Under the pieces are notes generated by a model. The model was not told the DNA's origin. It saw nothing but the letters and a program-made list of their open reading frames with translations, and did not search any database. 64,000 nucleotides of DNA from positions 18,903,067 through 18,967,066 of the forward strand of contig BTRK01000002.1 in assembly GCA_036245805.1 (NCBI GenBank). Reading direction: 5' to 3'. This document shows, in pieces, positions 24,316 to 37,800 of the stretch. Position 1 is the stretch's first letter. The number at the start of each line of letters is the position of its first letter. Source of the DNA: Pristionchus mayeri. Its lineage: Eukaryota; Nematoda; Chromadorea; Rhabditida; Neodiplogasteridae. The position numbers and the translations under genes are program-made.

Positions 24316-27300
24316 CTTCCTCTTCCGTTCTCACTACGACCACATTGCTGGCGTGTCCGATTCCCGTATCGATCGTCTCTCCGGCTACCGTAACCTCGTA
24401 TTTTGTATGTGGTGCGAGACCAGAGAGCACGGTAGATGCAGAGGTGTTCCATGTTCGGAATTCGCTCCAAGGCGCGTTGTTCTTTCGTCTCCTCTTTCTC
24501 GTTATTTCTTCTGAACTCTCCTGATCCTCTCGAAGATCGTCGTGTGGCATGATACGGTAGCGGACGAGGAATCCGATAAGTCGATCGGTGGGTGGTGAGA
24601 GTGCGAGGGACCACGATAGCACTATCGAAGTGGGCGTGATTTGGGGGGCAGAAGCGAGTTTAGGAGCAGGGAAGACGGCTGGAAATGAGGGCGGAGAAGC
24701 GATCTATAGAAAGAGAGTACGGTAGGGATACGACAGCGCTACGATAGGAGTACGATATCGAGTATTGACTGATTGACTCACTTCCGTTGAGAGTGGAGAC
24801 GATGGAGTGATCGGAGAATTCTCCTCTTCCACGAGAGGAATGAGCTGCGATCCTGAGAAGAGATGACTAAATTATGATTTTTCACAACAAAATTAACGTT
24901 TTATGGATATTTTATGGTATTTTTTAAATTCTGGATGAAATAGAACTGACTTGAATGAGTAAGTGGTGGATGGATTGAGGTCTCTGACGATGTGTTTCTC
25001 ATGGGGAGAAGTCAGTTTGAACTCCTTATCTCCCTCGGATGAATTGTGAGAAATGGTGTAGCCTGTGATCTGCAGAAAAAAAATCATTGAACTGTTATGT
25101 GGATGATCAAGATAATAAAGTGAAGTGCGTTCAGTACAGAGAAAATCATTCAAAATGTGATAACTATTATAAAAGTACACTGAAAGAAATGTGATCGTAC
25201 AGGCATGGTATGAATTGGTTTGTCCCAGTTCAGTTGAATTCTCGTCCCGTCGAGTGGCGAGGAAACGAGTCCGATCACTTGGCCAGGCACTGCAATGGTT
25301 GGTAGACTAATAGTAACCAGTGTTATTTTCCGAATTTTCAATTGCCCTTCGAGTGACAGTAATGGACTATACCACCTCCCCTTACTCACATCCATTGGTA
25401 GTTCTCACGGGGACGATCTTGGAGGGGGGTGATTCTCCCTTCGCATTCACTGCCTTCACCATCACGTGATATCTCTTGTCGGAGAGAAGATCACGAATCG
25501 TCGTCGATCGATCGTCAGACTTAGTGTCCATCTCAATGGAGAGGGACGTTATGGCGGGTGAGTAGAATTTGTGGACTCAGTCGAAAATGTGATATACGAT
25601 TCTTTTAGCAACATTGTCCAAGGTAAGCGATAATGCAGAAAATTCGAGATTTTGAATTCTGAATACCTTCTTCCACTTGTCCAAGGGCGTCTTCAACTCC
25701 TCGTTTGTGTAGTAGACGAGGTAATTCTGCAAGGGAGGGAATGTCTCTATCCCAATCCATCCTTTCTCCTTCCCACTCACCGTGATGTATCCATTGGGCA
25801 CATCGGGTGGCATCCATTGCACCACGAGACCAGACGAGAGAAATCCCTTCGCTTGCACCTACAATAGGTCCAAGTGAACGAAGCCTAGAACTTTGTGCGT
25901 AACAAAGTACGTTCACTATTTTTGGTTAATCCATAGTGGCTCCGATGGTCGAGAGTGAGTCATACCTTGAGTGGTGGTCCAGCGGGGGCATCTTCAGCAG
26001 TCTGGGCTTCCCTCGGATGAGTGAGTGATCCTCCCCCGATCTCGTTGTGAGACTGCACCACAAACTCGTACAACTGTAAGCGTTTATTTATCATCTTTCA
26101 CTTGGTTTCGTTTCAGTGTTTCAGAAATTTCTAGTCGACGAATGAGAAAGTTTCAATCCTGTCTGAAAATTTCCGCGGGGAATAAATGAACGAACCGTGA
26201 ATGGGTCAAGTCCTTCGACAGTGGCGACTCTCTCTGAAGCTGCCACCACGTGTTCCTTCCATCGAGAAGAATCCCCGTATCTGGAGAGAGATCAAAGATC
26301 AGATGAGGACACTGATTGTGAGTGAAACCATCTAGACAGACCACACGACACTCCATGCATCACAATGTGATAAATAAATTTAATGCTCAATTGTAGACTA
26401 CGGTAGGGGAGTACGGTAGGTCACGACGTCGATCAATCGATCTTACTCGCTCTGATCTCCTTCTCCTCCGATCGATAGTGGGAGTACGGTAGTGGTGACG
26501 CGTGACGAAGACCTATTCAAGAATTGAGAAATGTGAAAATATTAGGTAAAATAGAAATCACACCATGCTCAATCAAAACGGAGAGAGTTAAGAGAGAAGA
26601 GAAGAAGAAGATTGATTCCCCACTTGAGTCGATACTTGACAATGTGTTTGGTGAGCGGTTCATCCTCAGTCTCCGCCACGGGATCCCATGCGAGGGAGAC
26701 TGAAGTGGAGGAGACTGCTGTTATACGGAGATTCACCGGAGCTGCTGGCAGGGCTGCAAATGGACATGATTCATCCGAGGAGAAGGATCGAATTCACTCG
26801 TCAGCTTTCGCTTCAATCTTGAGGATTCGAGCACTCTAAGAGTATCGATAACAGATAGTGCATATGGCTAATTTATTCAATACTTAGAGAAAGTACTATT
26901 TTCTACTCAGAGTGATGGTGTTTTCCTTCAATCTTCTTTCTCGTGGTTAGCGAGGGCGAGAGAGTGGGTCGAATAGGGAGGTTTAGAGGGGGAGGAAGGG
27001 AAGGGAACGTACGCTTGACGAATACAGTGGTCGTCGCCTCGATGTTGCCCAGTTTGCTGAGTGCCATGCACGAGTAATTCTCAGTGGATTCGACGTTGGA
27101 GAGAGTGAGGATATTCCTGCCCACAGGGGCAGAATCGAAGACTTCCACCAGGGGAGAAGCTGAGAATGACAGACATCAGCCACAGATGAAAGAAATAAAA
27201 AAAATGCCCATTAGGATAGGCTTTCGAATGTATACACTTGTTCGATGTGGGGATCATTTATAACCAGTCGACGATTGAAAATGTTTGGGAGAACCGTATA

Positions 27301-30300
27301 CGACAGAAATTTCGATGCTGCGTTTTACTTCCCAAGAAAGGAAGTTAAACTCAGTGTCTAGAGACATACATGGAACTCTCAGAAGCTACAAAGTTAGTTT
27401 GTTTCCTCGGACAAGAATGGAGAGGGAAGAGAAAGAGGGTCTAATCCCACGTTCATCGCTCTTTCTCCAGAGGACTCTCGGCATCGGATATCCGACTGCG
27501 ACGCAAGTGAGATTGATCGAGCCACCCATGCCAACCTGCAATCGAGAAGTGCTTCTTTCATTTAGCGAAGGTTTTCTGTAATGGTATATCGATTGATCTA
27601 CTAGCCATTCGTTGAATACGCTCATTACCATGCCTGATCTGAAATTTAGAGAAGATGAAAAGCTCACTTTGTACGACTTCTCCAGTTTGTATGAGAAGTA
27701 GGGAGGAACGCGACGGACTGAAATTAAATCAAATGTATTTAAATATTTGATATAATCATAAATTGCTAGATGGGAGAAATACGATGCCTGGTTGATCCTC
27801 ATTCTCGAAGTATTCTGTATCCTCAGGATATCGAAATGAATTCTCTTCGTTCTGTTGCTTCTCTCGAAGTTCAGCGAAGATATGCAGAGGAAGAGTATTT
27901 TGAAGGAAGTTGGAGGTTGTTTGATGGAGGAGAAAAAGAAGGAGGAGAAGGAGACGGATCATCTCGAAGGGAGGAAAGATCCAATCGATGCTACGTATCC
28001 ATACTTCTCCCCTCTCCTTCTGAAGAGAATCGGAGAGAGAACGAGGGAAATTGACTTATCACGAAAGTGGAAAGGAGAGAAAGGAGAGGAAGAAGTAAGG
28101 AGCAAAGGACAATAGGGTTGAGAGGTTAGAGAAGGAGGAGAAGAGGAGGAGAGATGACTGAATGAGAAATGAACGAGGAAAAATCATAGAGAGTCAACTT
28201 ACGAATGAAACATGAGAAAACATGAGAGGAGGAATCACGCAAGAAGATGGATTACACCATGATTAGGTAATCGAAGGAAGAAGAAATGGGCATCCACTTC
28301 CGAATTCATAATGAAGTTCCGACGGAGAGAGAAGGACGAATGAATGAGGAACGGAGGGATGGAAGAAGAAGAAGGAGATACATTCGAATTCAGTCCGATA
28401 AATGAGATGAGCAAGTGAGTGTTGTAGTAGATGAGAAGAGGGAAGAAGGTATTGGGGTGGATCGAGATCCCATCCCATTCTGAGTGGAGGACACATGAAA
28501 TCTCATCCTCCCGTTTCTAGGAGTCAAATTGAGAGGCCTCTCTCTTCCCTCTAGTGGGTATGATCTGAGTGGAAGAGAGAAGGGACTTGTAATGGGATGA
28601 TCATCAGCTTAGAAGAGTGAGGGGAAGACGAAGAGAGAGGGAAGGAGAAGGACGATCGGAGACAGATGCCCCCTGATTACAGAGAGATACTGTGGGAAAG
28701 AGTGGCCTCAGGGGGCAGATCAGAGGGGAGTACAAAGGAGGGAGAGGGGGGAGGGGGGAGGGGGGAGAGGGGAGATACAGGGGCAGACGCGGGAGACAAA
28801 AGGGAAGAACGGGGATTAGATCATGAGGAGATTTTGGCGCATCTATTCGACAAGCGATACCGATTCCTTCAGGAGAATCTCAGATGAATGGAGGAACTTT
28901 TTGTAGATCGGAAGTGCACTAAGAGTGAGGAAAGAGACTGAAGAAAAGGAGAAACAGGGGTGGAAATGAAGCGGAAGAGAACAATTCTCATTAGAACCAA
29001 GTACGAGGAAGGGAGGGAGGGGTAGATCAAGGGAGAGACCTCTAATGAAGTCGTAAATCTCCCCTCGCAACTCATTGAAAGTTGTGGTCAACTGGGTGGG
29101 ATGGCTTCAAAACAGCCTGAGGCAATTGTCCTCATCGTGGGTGGTATCTCTTCCCTCGGGGGATACAGGTAGGGAGAGGAGAGCCGAAGTCATCCGAGTA
29201 ATTGTCGAAGAGAAAGAGGGAGGAAGAGGGGAGAGTTGAACCAATGAATTGTTAGTCTGCTTCTCTCTTCTTCTTCTATTCCACACTACTACCATGCATG
29301 GAAGAGTAATGAGAGGTGGAAAGGAGGAGGAGAGGGAGGGTGAGGGGTTCCCTCGTAGATCACCTCAACTCTGAGAGATACACGCAGAGTACATACGAGA
29401 GAGAGAGAGGGGAGTGGTCATCGTGGGATATTTTGACAGATTCGTACATGGCGTGAGTAATAATCATTGAGAGGAGGCATAAACGTAATCCGTATTAACC
29501 TCGAGGGGATCAAAGTGGGAGTCCCATAGCGTGAGACTTCCCCCTCTTTCCCATTGGAGGAGTGATGCATCCAAAATCAGATCGGAAAGGGAACCAATAT
29601 GAAGAGAAATGGAGAGAGAGGAGGAACGGAATATGAAGTCTGTGAACGGAGATATTATAGATATTACGCCATGCATAGAACTGTTTTAGGGGACTATTTT
29701 AAAAGATGAGAAAACAAGTGGTGAACGGAGTAGATCTCGTGCTGAAGAACCATTGTGAACGTCTTCTCTTCGTAGGAAGGAGAGGAAGAATGAGAATAGA
29801 CGCACAACTGACTCCACTCCTTGTAATTTGGAACGGCGAAGAATGGAGTGGAATCGAGACAAACGCCACATAAAAGTCTACATCGGAGAACGGGAAAAAA
29901 TGCGACAAAGACATGGAGGAGGAAGGAACATTCACGGAATGGCTTCCACTTGCATCATTTTCTCCTCTCATTATCGGCCAAGGCGATATTAACGCCTGTT
30001 TGGAGAGCTCCTGAGCAAAATATTCGAGAAGAGAGGGAGAGAGAGAGAGAGGACGAATGGGGAGACCGGAAAAGGAAAGTGGAGATGCTTCGAGATCATC
30101 CGTATACGATCGACCGAGAGGGAGGAAATTCCATTCAATTGCACATGTGGAAATCCCCCCCCCCCCCCCCCCCCGAGGAAGTCACGAAGATTTACGGGCT
30201 GATCCGACGACCACTCGAAGTCTACAGTGAGCTAATCCACTCACGAGTTCAACCAGGCATCGTAGTTTCAGTTATCGATAGATAAGAGAAGGTACCGTAC

Positions 30301-31884
30301 CCTTGACGTATAGCTGCGCTGCTCGTGAGTGCTGCACTCCGAGGGCGTTGCGGGCTACGCACTCGTAGCGACCTGAGGAAGGGAGAATATGGAAGGAGAA
30401 GAGGATCATTCCGACATCGCCTATTGCGGATATGTAAAATCAGATTGAACAAAAAATGTATTTTTTAAACTGGAATTTTACTAGCTTTTTGATTATACCA
30501 GTAATTGACAGATCTACTTCTCAAATAAAATTACAAACCTTGATCTTCCTCTCGTGCCAATTGGATCATCAACGCTCCTAAAACATCCGAGATAAATCGA
30601 TTCTCAGTAGCTGATCTCTCGATAGTTTCTAATTCTTCTCACCAGGATTGGTGAGAGTGGCGACAGAGTATCGTTCATTCGCCCGAATGTCCACTGGCAC
30701 GTTGTCGCGCAGCCACAGAACCTTCAACAATATTCTCGTTCGAGTAAATTCTCCTTGTCTTCCAGATAGTCGATGGTGCTCACCTTGGGTCGGGGTTCTC
30801 CATCAACTCTGCATGTGACATGGGCAGTTCTGCCCTGTTCGACTGCCTTGATGGAGGGATGCCCATCGATGCGGGGGAAGCCGACCGGGACTCCTTCTGC
30901 AACAACAACCAATTGTATGTTCTGATTTTCATTTTCCATGCTATATCTTCTTCATACGGATGTACTCATTACTGTAAATATAAGTAAAACTTTTCGAAAT
31001 GAACTCCGTGACTTACTTATCGGCAGTACAGTGAGAGTTGCTTCAGCATGAATTGGATTGGCGATTCCATTGTCAGCTGAGCACGAGATGAGAGTGTTGT
31101 TGTCCCCCGATTGGACGGAGTCTATTCGGAGAGTCGACAGACCAGATGACGACGAGATGATCTTGTATCTCAAGAGAGCAATTCGATTGACTTCCCTTGT
31201 TTTTCAGAAATGATGCGCATAGTAATGAGGGTACAGAAACGAAGTTTGAATTATTCAATTTTTATCCCCATTTGAGACTTGAACGTCTACAGAGAAGGAA
31301 GTAGTATGATAAGTCACTAGATGATGGCCTATTGGGATAATGGCTGACCTCGAATCGGGGACTCCCTTCCCATTGATTCTCCAGTGCACAGTTGGTAGTG
31401 GATTCCCGTCCGATTTACAGAAGAAATTGATCGGCGACTCTTCTGCGACCGTCGAATGGTCGGGTCGTACTGTGAGTCGAGCCGGATCTGGAATACATCG
31501 GCGCTCTTCGCTGCACCCTTTGCACCATCCACCACACGACAACGGAGAATCGGTGCCAAACTTATCCTCACAAGCAAGTGCCGTGATATAATTCTGGTAG
31601 GCAGAATAGTCGGGAGCTTCCCTTGTCTCCTTCGTACTCTCATCATTATTATGCAATCTCTCCCGATAGGGCACTATGTAGGGGTTCCCATAGGGATCAT
31701 CAGCACTCCCATACCCCAATCCCAATGAAGTACCCAAGGGATCCGGTCCCCATTCCTCTATGTTATCGATCTCGTCAGGTACTATACCATCTTGCAGGGA
31801 GAAGGATACGGTCAGGAGGAGGATCAGTCCGACCGCAGACACGTGAGACCGCACGCGTCGCGGATACGACCATCGTATGATCAT
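24316..31884 (-). CDS. LAR-type receptor tyrosine phosphatase, ectodomain part (ptp-3-like)
   Basis: The 5' end is an ATG with a signal peptide (VGLILLLTVSFSL). Next is an unusual Cys-rich insert (LACEDKFGT, CGGWCKGCSEERRC) before Ig1. Ig2 (FPRIDGHPSIKAVEQG, VLWLRDNVPVD, RYECVARNALG) and Ig3 (SINLTCVAVGYPMPRVLW, PVGRNILTLSNVESTENYSC) follow the LAR family closely. FN3 domains follow: PAAPVNLRITAVSSTSVSLA, SSGLVVQWMPPDVPNGYIT, PLDGTRIQLNWDKP and ITPTSIVLSWSLALSP. Exons read down from about 31320-31884 through 30896-30784, 30721-30643, 30577-30539, 30372-30301, 27717-27668, 27535-27451, 27159-27013 and 26753-26634 to 24678-24316, mostly with tiny introns. The exception is a 2.6-kb intron (27718-30300). 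Membrane and phosphatase exons would lie in or beyond the gap. In other animals LAR proteins act in axon guidance and synapse formation. Confidence 0.88.
27718..30300 (-). other. large intron of the LAR-type gene
   Basis: The only large intron in the visible gene separates Ig2 from Ig3. The plus strand is strongly purine-rich (GAGAGG, GGAGGA runs), so the transcript would be pyrimidine-rich. It includes a run of 18 C at about 30157-30174 and GA repeats near 30030. No nested gene is convincing. Confidence 0.6.
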
Positions 31885-34800
31885 AGGTCGTGTTTTGTAG
31901 GGTGAGTGTTGTGTCGTCGTCGATCAAGCATCGATCGAACTCCTCTCTGAAGGTACGGTAGAGATGGAGGGGGTCAGAGAATGGGTCAGATCGACTATGG
32001 GGAACCCCGGGGATGTGCCATCGAGAGAGATTGAGATGGGAGAGGATCGATGACTTCTGAATTGTGAATATCGTCATCTTAGGGGAAATGGACGAGGAAA
32101 GTGAAGAGAGGAGAAAACGAGGTAAGTTATGCAGAGGAATGGAGGAGAAGTTAGAATACGCTTCACATGAAATGACAAGTAGAAAATATGTGGAGAAAGT
32201 GGAGAAATGAGAAGAAGGAGGAGGAATGGAATGCAGCTGCTGATCAGGTGCAAGATTGGATGGAGAAGAATGAAAGGTGCTGTTCAGACCAAAGATCAAT
32301 CAGCAGCAAACGTCATCTGATTATGAAATAGACTACAATCAATTGCAGAAGAAGGAAATGAAAGTGGCGTCAGATTATGAATGAATGGCTTACGTACAGT
32401 GACCGGCCACTTCACAACAGACGGTGGAGTGGAAAAGAGTGAGAGAGAGGAAACGGAGAAGAGGGGAAGGAACACCTTACCGAAATGGGAAATATGGCCA
32501 ATCCAGTGTGAAGCGTGGAGGGAATCGAGAGAGGAACCAATTGCGACCTTCGACTCGCGATAAACGAGGCTATGCATTCGAGAATACTCGGAAGAGTAGA
32601 GATTCAGAGAAAGAATGAGGAAGAGAATGATGAAAGGAAAGTACTGGAGAACAGATGAACTACTCGTGAGAAAATGATCGAAAGAAGGAGTTGTCAGAAT
32701 CAGAAGACTCGTCCACCTACATTTTCTACTCTAATGAATGAAGCGATGATCAGTGGAACAGGAAGTGGAATAGATCCGAAGAATGCAAATGAAGGAAATG
32801 TATGATCTCGCTGTAGATGTCTACTGGAGGAAGTTCGAGTGTTGTTTATGTGGGGAGTGAGGGGTCATAAGTGGAGGAAGATGAGAGTGAGATGGATGGA
32901 TGGAGATCAAAGAGGAGGAGGAAGGACCAGATAAGGAGGAGAGGGAGTCCCTCAGGGAAGAAAAGAAGTGAACGAGGTGAGAGACGAATGATAGATAGAA
33001 GAACTCGAAATAAGTGATGAATGGATCTATTCGTAGTTCATGTAGAGCTATCCCAATGATGCCTCCATGGAAAGAAGTGCGTCTTCGTAGAAGATTCTAC
33101 CTGAGCAACTAAATGTACGCAAATCTTTCGGTGCAGAAAGAGAGAAGAGAAAATGGGAGTGAGAAACTCGATGCTGCCTACGCTTCTCCATGCACAGATG
33201 TATTCTGATTAGCACGTGGAGATGTTGACTGGGGTAGTGAGGGAGTGGAGGTGTAGGGACAGGAGAAATGAGATGGATGGTGTGCCTGCTGTGGCTGAGA
33301 TCGAATTAACGGAGTCAAGGAAAACACTGAGAATAAGTGGAAAATAGGAGTTGAAGTTCTGGGAATGAGCTGCGAGATGAAGGATAGTCCGTCTCACTCT
33401 TCGTCTCAGCTCGCAAATTAATGAAATGAGCAATTCAATTGCTCTTCTTCATTCTTGAAAGGATGAGAGAGGATTATAATGATTCAGAGAAAACTGTAGA
33501 CCGATTCTCACAACAACTCATTTTGATTTCTGAACAAAAGTGAGTCCTTGTCTATTCTGAATGGGAATTCGAGCGAAGATTCGAATGAATGATTGAGAGA
33601 CGGAGAGAAATGATGAAGGAACACGAAGAGAGGAGAGAGAATGAAGAAAGAATGAAGAGATCGGAGAAATCACTAAAGGAGAGTTACTTGTTCTTCTTAT
33701 CCACGAATCTCATGTTTATAAATATTCAGTGGCAATGATTGCTTAAAAGTTGCTTTTCGGTGTCAGAAAGTGGAGGAGGAAAGAGAGTGAGAAGATTGAT
33801 GATCACCAAGGGACAAGAAGAAGAACTCGAAGGAGGAGGGAGGAAAAGGTGGAAGAAGAAGTCGGATAGCCATTCAGCTGTTTCCATTCAGCGGGAATTG
33901 CTGATCACGTTGGTTGAAACTGCAGTAAAGCAAGACAAAGGAAGAGTTGAGGCCAGTGGGAAGATTGGATATGATGGGTTCAAATTGGATTGGAGTAATA
34001 ACAAGACCGCACTGCAATCAGAGGAAGGAAGAGAGGAGGAAACAGAAGAAATGGAGAGAGTGAAAGATGGAAGAGGAGGGAGATGGTTACAGTTTCGAGA
34101 TGAGATGGAAAATCGAAGGAAGCGCGTGAGTTTACATCGAAGACTTGGGAATTGAGACGAAGAGTGAATAATTGATGTGATTAGGAGTGTGAAGGGAAGT
34201 TCGGAAGAGGAAGAAGTACTTCATGAGATCATCATGAGCAGAGAAGAGGAGGGAAGGAGAAGGCATGGATTGAGGGGCGAACGAGTAGAAAATAGAAAGA
34301 GAATGGAGGAAATGAAGGTGAACCACCAATTTGTGCAGTCTAGAATACGCAGAAAAACATTCGAGAAACGTAAGAAGGCTGGAACAGAAAAGATTGAGAA
34401 CAATAAAAAAGGAGTAGTGGTAAACATTATCCAAATTGGATGCAGAACCAGTGGAGAATGAGTATGAATGAAGTAAAGAGAAACAAAAGGAGAAGAGAGG
34501 TGAAGCATGTAGAAATATGAGTGACCTATGAGAGAGGAGAGGAATGGGCAAGGAAAGAAGAGGAGGAGTGGGAGGGAAATAAATGATGATGATGAAGTAC
34601 TAATAGAATGGAAACTACCTACTTCTCTTGCAAAAATGAGCTGCGAAAGAGTGCAAAAAAAGATTTCCATTTGACCCAAGTGAGAATATGGCCTATGGTA
34701 AGGGTTTCAATGATAAATGGAGACAAATAGAAGAGGATAGAGAAAAGAAAGGGCTTTTAAGGAAATGCAATGGGTTCAAGAAAAGAAATTCTTAGTTGAA

Positions 34801-37800
34801 ATGCGATACATTAGCTGAAGGACGATATTTTTAGCAATACGAGCATGAAACCTATCGCTGAACAATAGTACAGATGATTCGTAGTTGGATGGAAATGAGA
34901 AATGAGAAGAGAGGACGCGTAAAAGTAAAGAAGGAAGGTTGTGAATGGAGGAGTCTAATCAAATGAGGAAGGAGGACTATGAAGAGTAGACACGTTCCTC
35001 CCTTACTCAAGGACTGCCTCAAGAGTCGGATGAAGACATAACACGATGACTAAATACGAATGATGACTAACAATGACGGAAATTCGGAGATGATTTTGTA
35101 CCAGACAGTGTGTTGGTCTCGATGGAGCGTTAAACATCGAAAGCCGCAGATGGAACAGCAAGAATTGACTGAGCACGTGTTTCACTCTGCCAGATAATAC
35201 CATTAGAGGAATAATCTGCATTGGAATGGTGATAAAAATGAGTGGCTGGAGATTGACATCAATTCTCAAGTGGGAGGTATAATGAACAGGCTAAAAGAAG
35301 TGCGGAAGTTTGGTGCAAGGCTGCAAATTTGTGCGCATCTGAATCAGGAGAAAGAGAGGAAATGATGATGATGAGAGGAGTGAAGAATGGAGGTTGTGGA
35401 GGATGGAGGGGAATTGGCACGGCTACTCTTGGAAGGGAAAACAGAGGAGGATCGGAATGTAATTCGGGAGAGGAGGAGTGGTCGAAAGAGTAAAGAGAGG
35501 AGAGGTGAAAATGGACTGAAGGCAAAGGGGAAGAAGGACGAAGAGAGAAGGATCCGTTCCGAATATGAAAATTCCACTCGGAGGATCAAGAGAATGAGGA
35601 AATGAGAAGACGAAGAACTGAGGAGAGAAACTCGAAAAAAGAACGAACTCGATTAAAGTACGAAAAGGAGACAGATGAAAAATGAGAATGAAGAGAGAGA
35701 ATGGCATTTAGTGTTGATCACTCGAAGAATACATACGGGATCTAAACACAGAAATTGAATTACGTCGCCCGAAATGAGTGAGTAAGGGAAAGGTGTGGAG
35801 TACTCGGAATATACGAAGGAATGAATCCATCGAAAGTCTCACTAAAAGACAGGAAGTCACGACCACTAATTGAGGACTCCGATGATTTAGAAGTGACGGG
35901 AGAGGGGCACTTCCAGTATGCGAACATTCAAGAGGAGAAGTCGGTAGTCTCACGGAGAAATGGAAGGAAGCGCATGCATCCGGAAGTTGAGATGGGTTTT
36001 AGTTGAATTGAATTGGCCATCAGATAGAAAAGAAGAGAGAGGAGAGTTCAACTGGGGGGTCACAGATCATCTATGGGCACATCCCTGGGGTACCCTGAAT
36101 TTCGAAGTCACAAAAACTCACATTCCAGCTACTGTAGTTCTCTCTTGATGGGAATTGTACGAGAGTCGAAGAGGACTGAAATGGAGAAGATTGATATGGA
36201 GAAATCACGGAAACGAAGAAGACGCGACGAGGTCAATCGAGGGAGTGGGCATGAGAAGGAGAGGGGGGGAGGTGGAGGAGAGGGGGGGGAGGAGGAAGAG
36301 GAGGGAGACCGGACAGTGATGCACCGTCTTCAGTCTACTCACGGGAACAGTAAGGGGATTTGCTCGAGTGGAAGAGGGAGGAAAGGAGGATTGTCTACCT
36401 ATGGAATGTGCTTCCCCTCTCTCATTGAATACCCACTGCTTCTTCCTTCCTACAATCTCTCCTCTTGCTCTCTTCTCTTTTCATCATTTCTTTCCCTCTT
36501 CTCTCTTCACTCCAAGAGAAGCGACGAAGGAGTCCTCCTCCTATTGTCCGAAGGGGACGGAGGAGAGGGTGGAGGAGGAGGAGGGGCGAGGGGAGGAGAG
36601 GAGCAGATGCGATGGACTTGTGAGAGGTGAGGTGCAGAAATATTCTGGATTATGTTGTCATGCCGTAGGTTACACGCACTATAGTTGCATTTCCCCTCAT
36701 CCTCCCTAGTTTCAATCTGTCTTTCTCTCTCTCTCCTTCGCAGTCGCATCCTCTCTCTCAGCCCTTCTCAAGAATGATAAATGAACAGCTCTCGATTAAT
36801 TCCCCGCAACGCATCTTCTAAGCCCCCTTCCATCCCTTCTCGAGTAGCACGGAGGGAAGAGAAGAGAACACCCTCACGGAGTCAGTCTACATGGATTGGA
36901 TAATGAGAGTAGTCACTGCGTTGAGAGGTACACAAATAGCCCTACTGCTTAAAAAATAATGCTTTAAATAGACTCTAGGTAAAATGAATGTAAGAGTTTC
37001 TAATTGAAAGCCTATCATTTCGTACTATGTATTTGTTAATCACACTCAATACTTCGCGCTAACGAAGCCAATCTTACGCAGAAAAACTATTTCTGGGACT
37101 AGAAAATTTGTTCATTCGATTTTTTATAAAGAAATTGAAGTGACATATGGTATTTAGATAAAATTCGGGAAAAAGACGTGAGGGAAGAAATTTTTTCGTA
37201 GTGGACTGCCTAGAGACGATTTGGTCCTTCCTATCCATTCCTCCTTCTTCCCTTTCCCTCGGGTGCAACAGTGCTTGCAATTTGCATAAAATCGTAGATG
37301 AAGTCCCTCTAAGGAGAAACAAACGAGTGATTAGAGGAGGAAGGGGGAGAGGGGGAGAGAGGGAGAGAGGGAGAGAGCTAAGCACAAATGAAGACTGTAT
37401 AAATGAGAGCTAATTGAAAGAATTTTGTGAAAAAATGGGCGGAAAAGCAATGACTCGGATTGATTTGCGTTAAGTGAACAACTACAAACAGAGAAAATAT
37501 TGCTGCAAACTCTCGTTCACTTCGGGGAGAGAAGTGAGAGGAGAAAGAAAGAGAGAAGTCCAAGTTTGAATGGGGGAGAGGAGGGGGAAGGAGTATCTCC
37601 AGGGGTCAGCCGAGATCTCCATTCATCCTTCGTCACCACCCACAAGTGCAAGCCCTTCTGAAGTCAACCACACCCCCCCCCCTTCCCCCTCTCGAGTGAC
37701 CGATAGCACTTCTTATTAGGAAAAGCAGGATACGACACGACAAGAGGGGAGGAGAGAAGAGAAGAGAAGATCTCCTTGTGGAATGGAGAAGAGAAGAGGA

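Noticed and set aside
29848..30285. 145-codon plus-strand open frame
   Set aside because: It lies in the large intron of the LAR-type gene, is low in complexity and contains a poly-Pro run that comes from the C homopolymer.
33739..34155. Glu/Lys/Arg-rich plus-strand open frame in the purine-rich desert
   Set aside because: Composition alone explains the lack of stops; no motif or flanking exon is seen. The same holds for frames at 36073-36630, 42413-42727 and the Ser/Leu-rich minus-strand frames.
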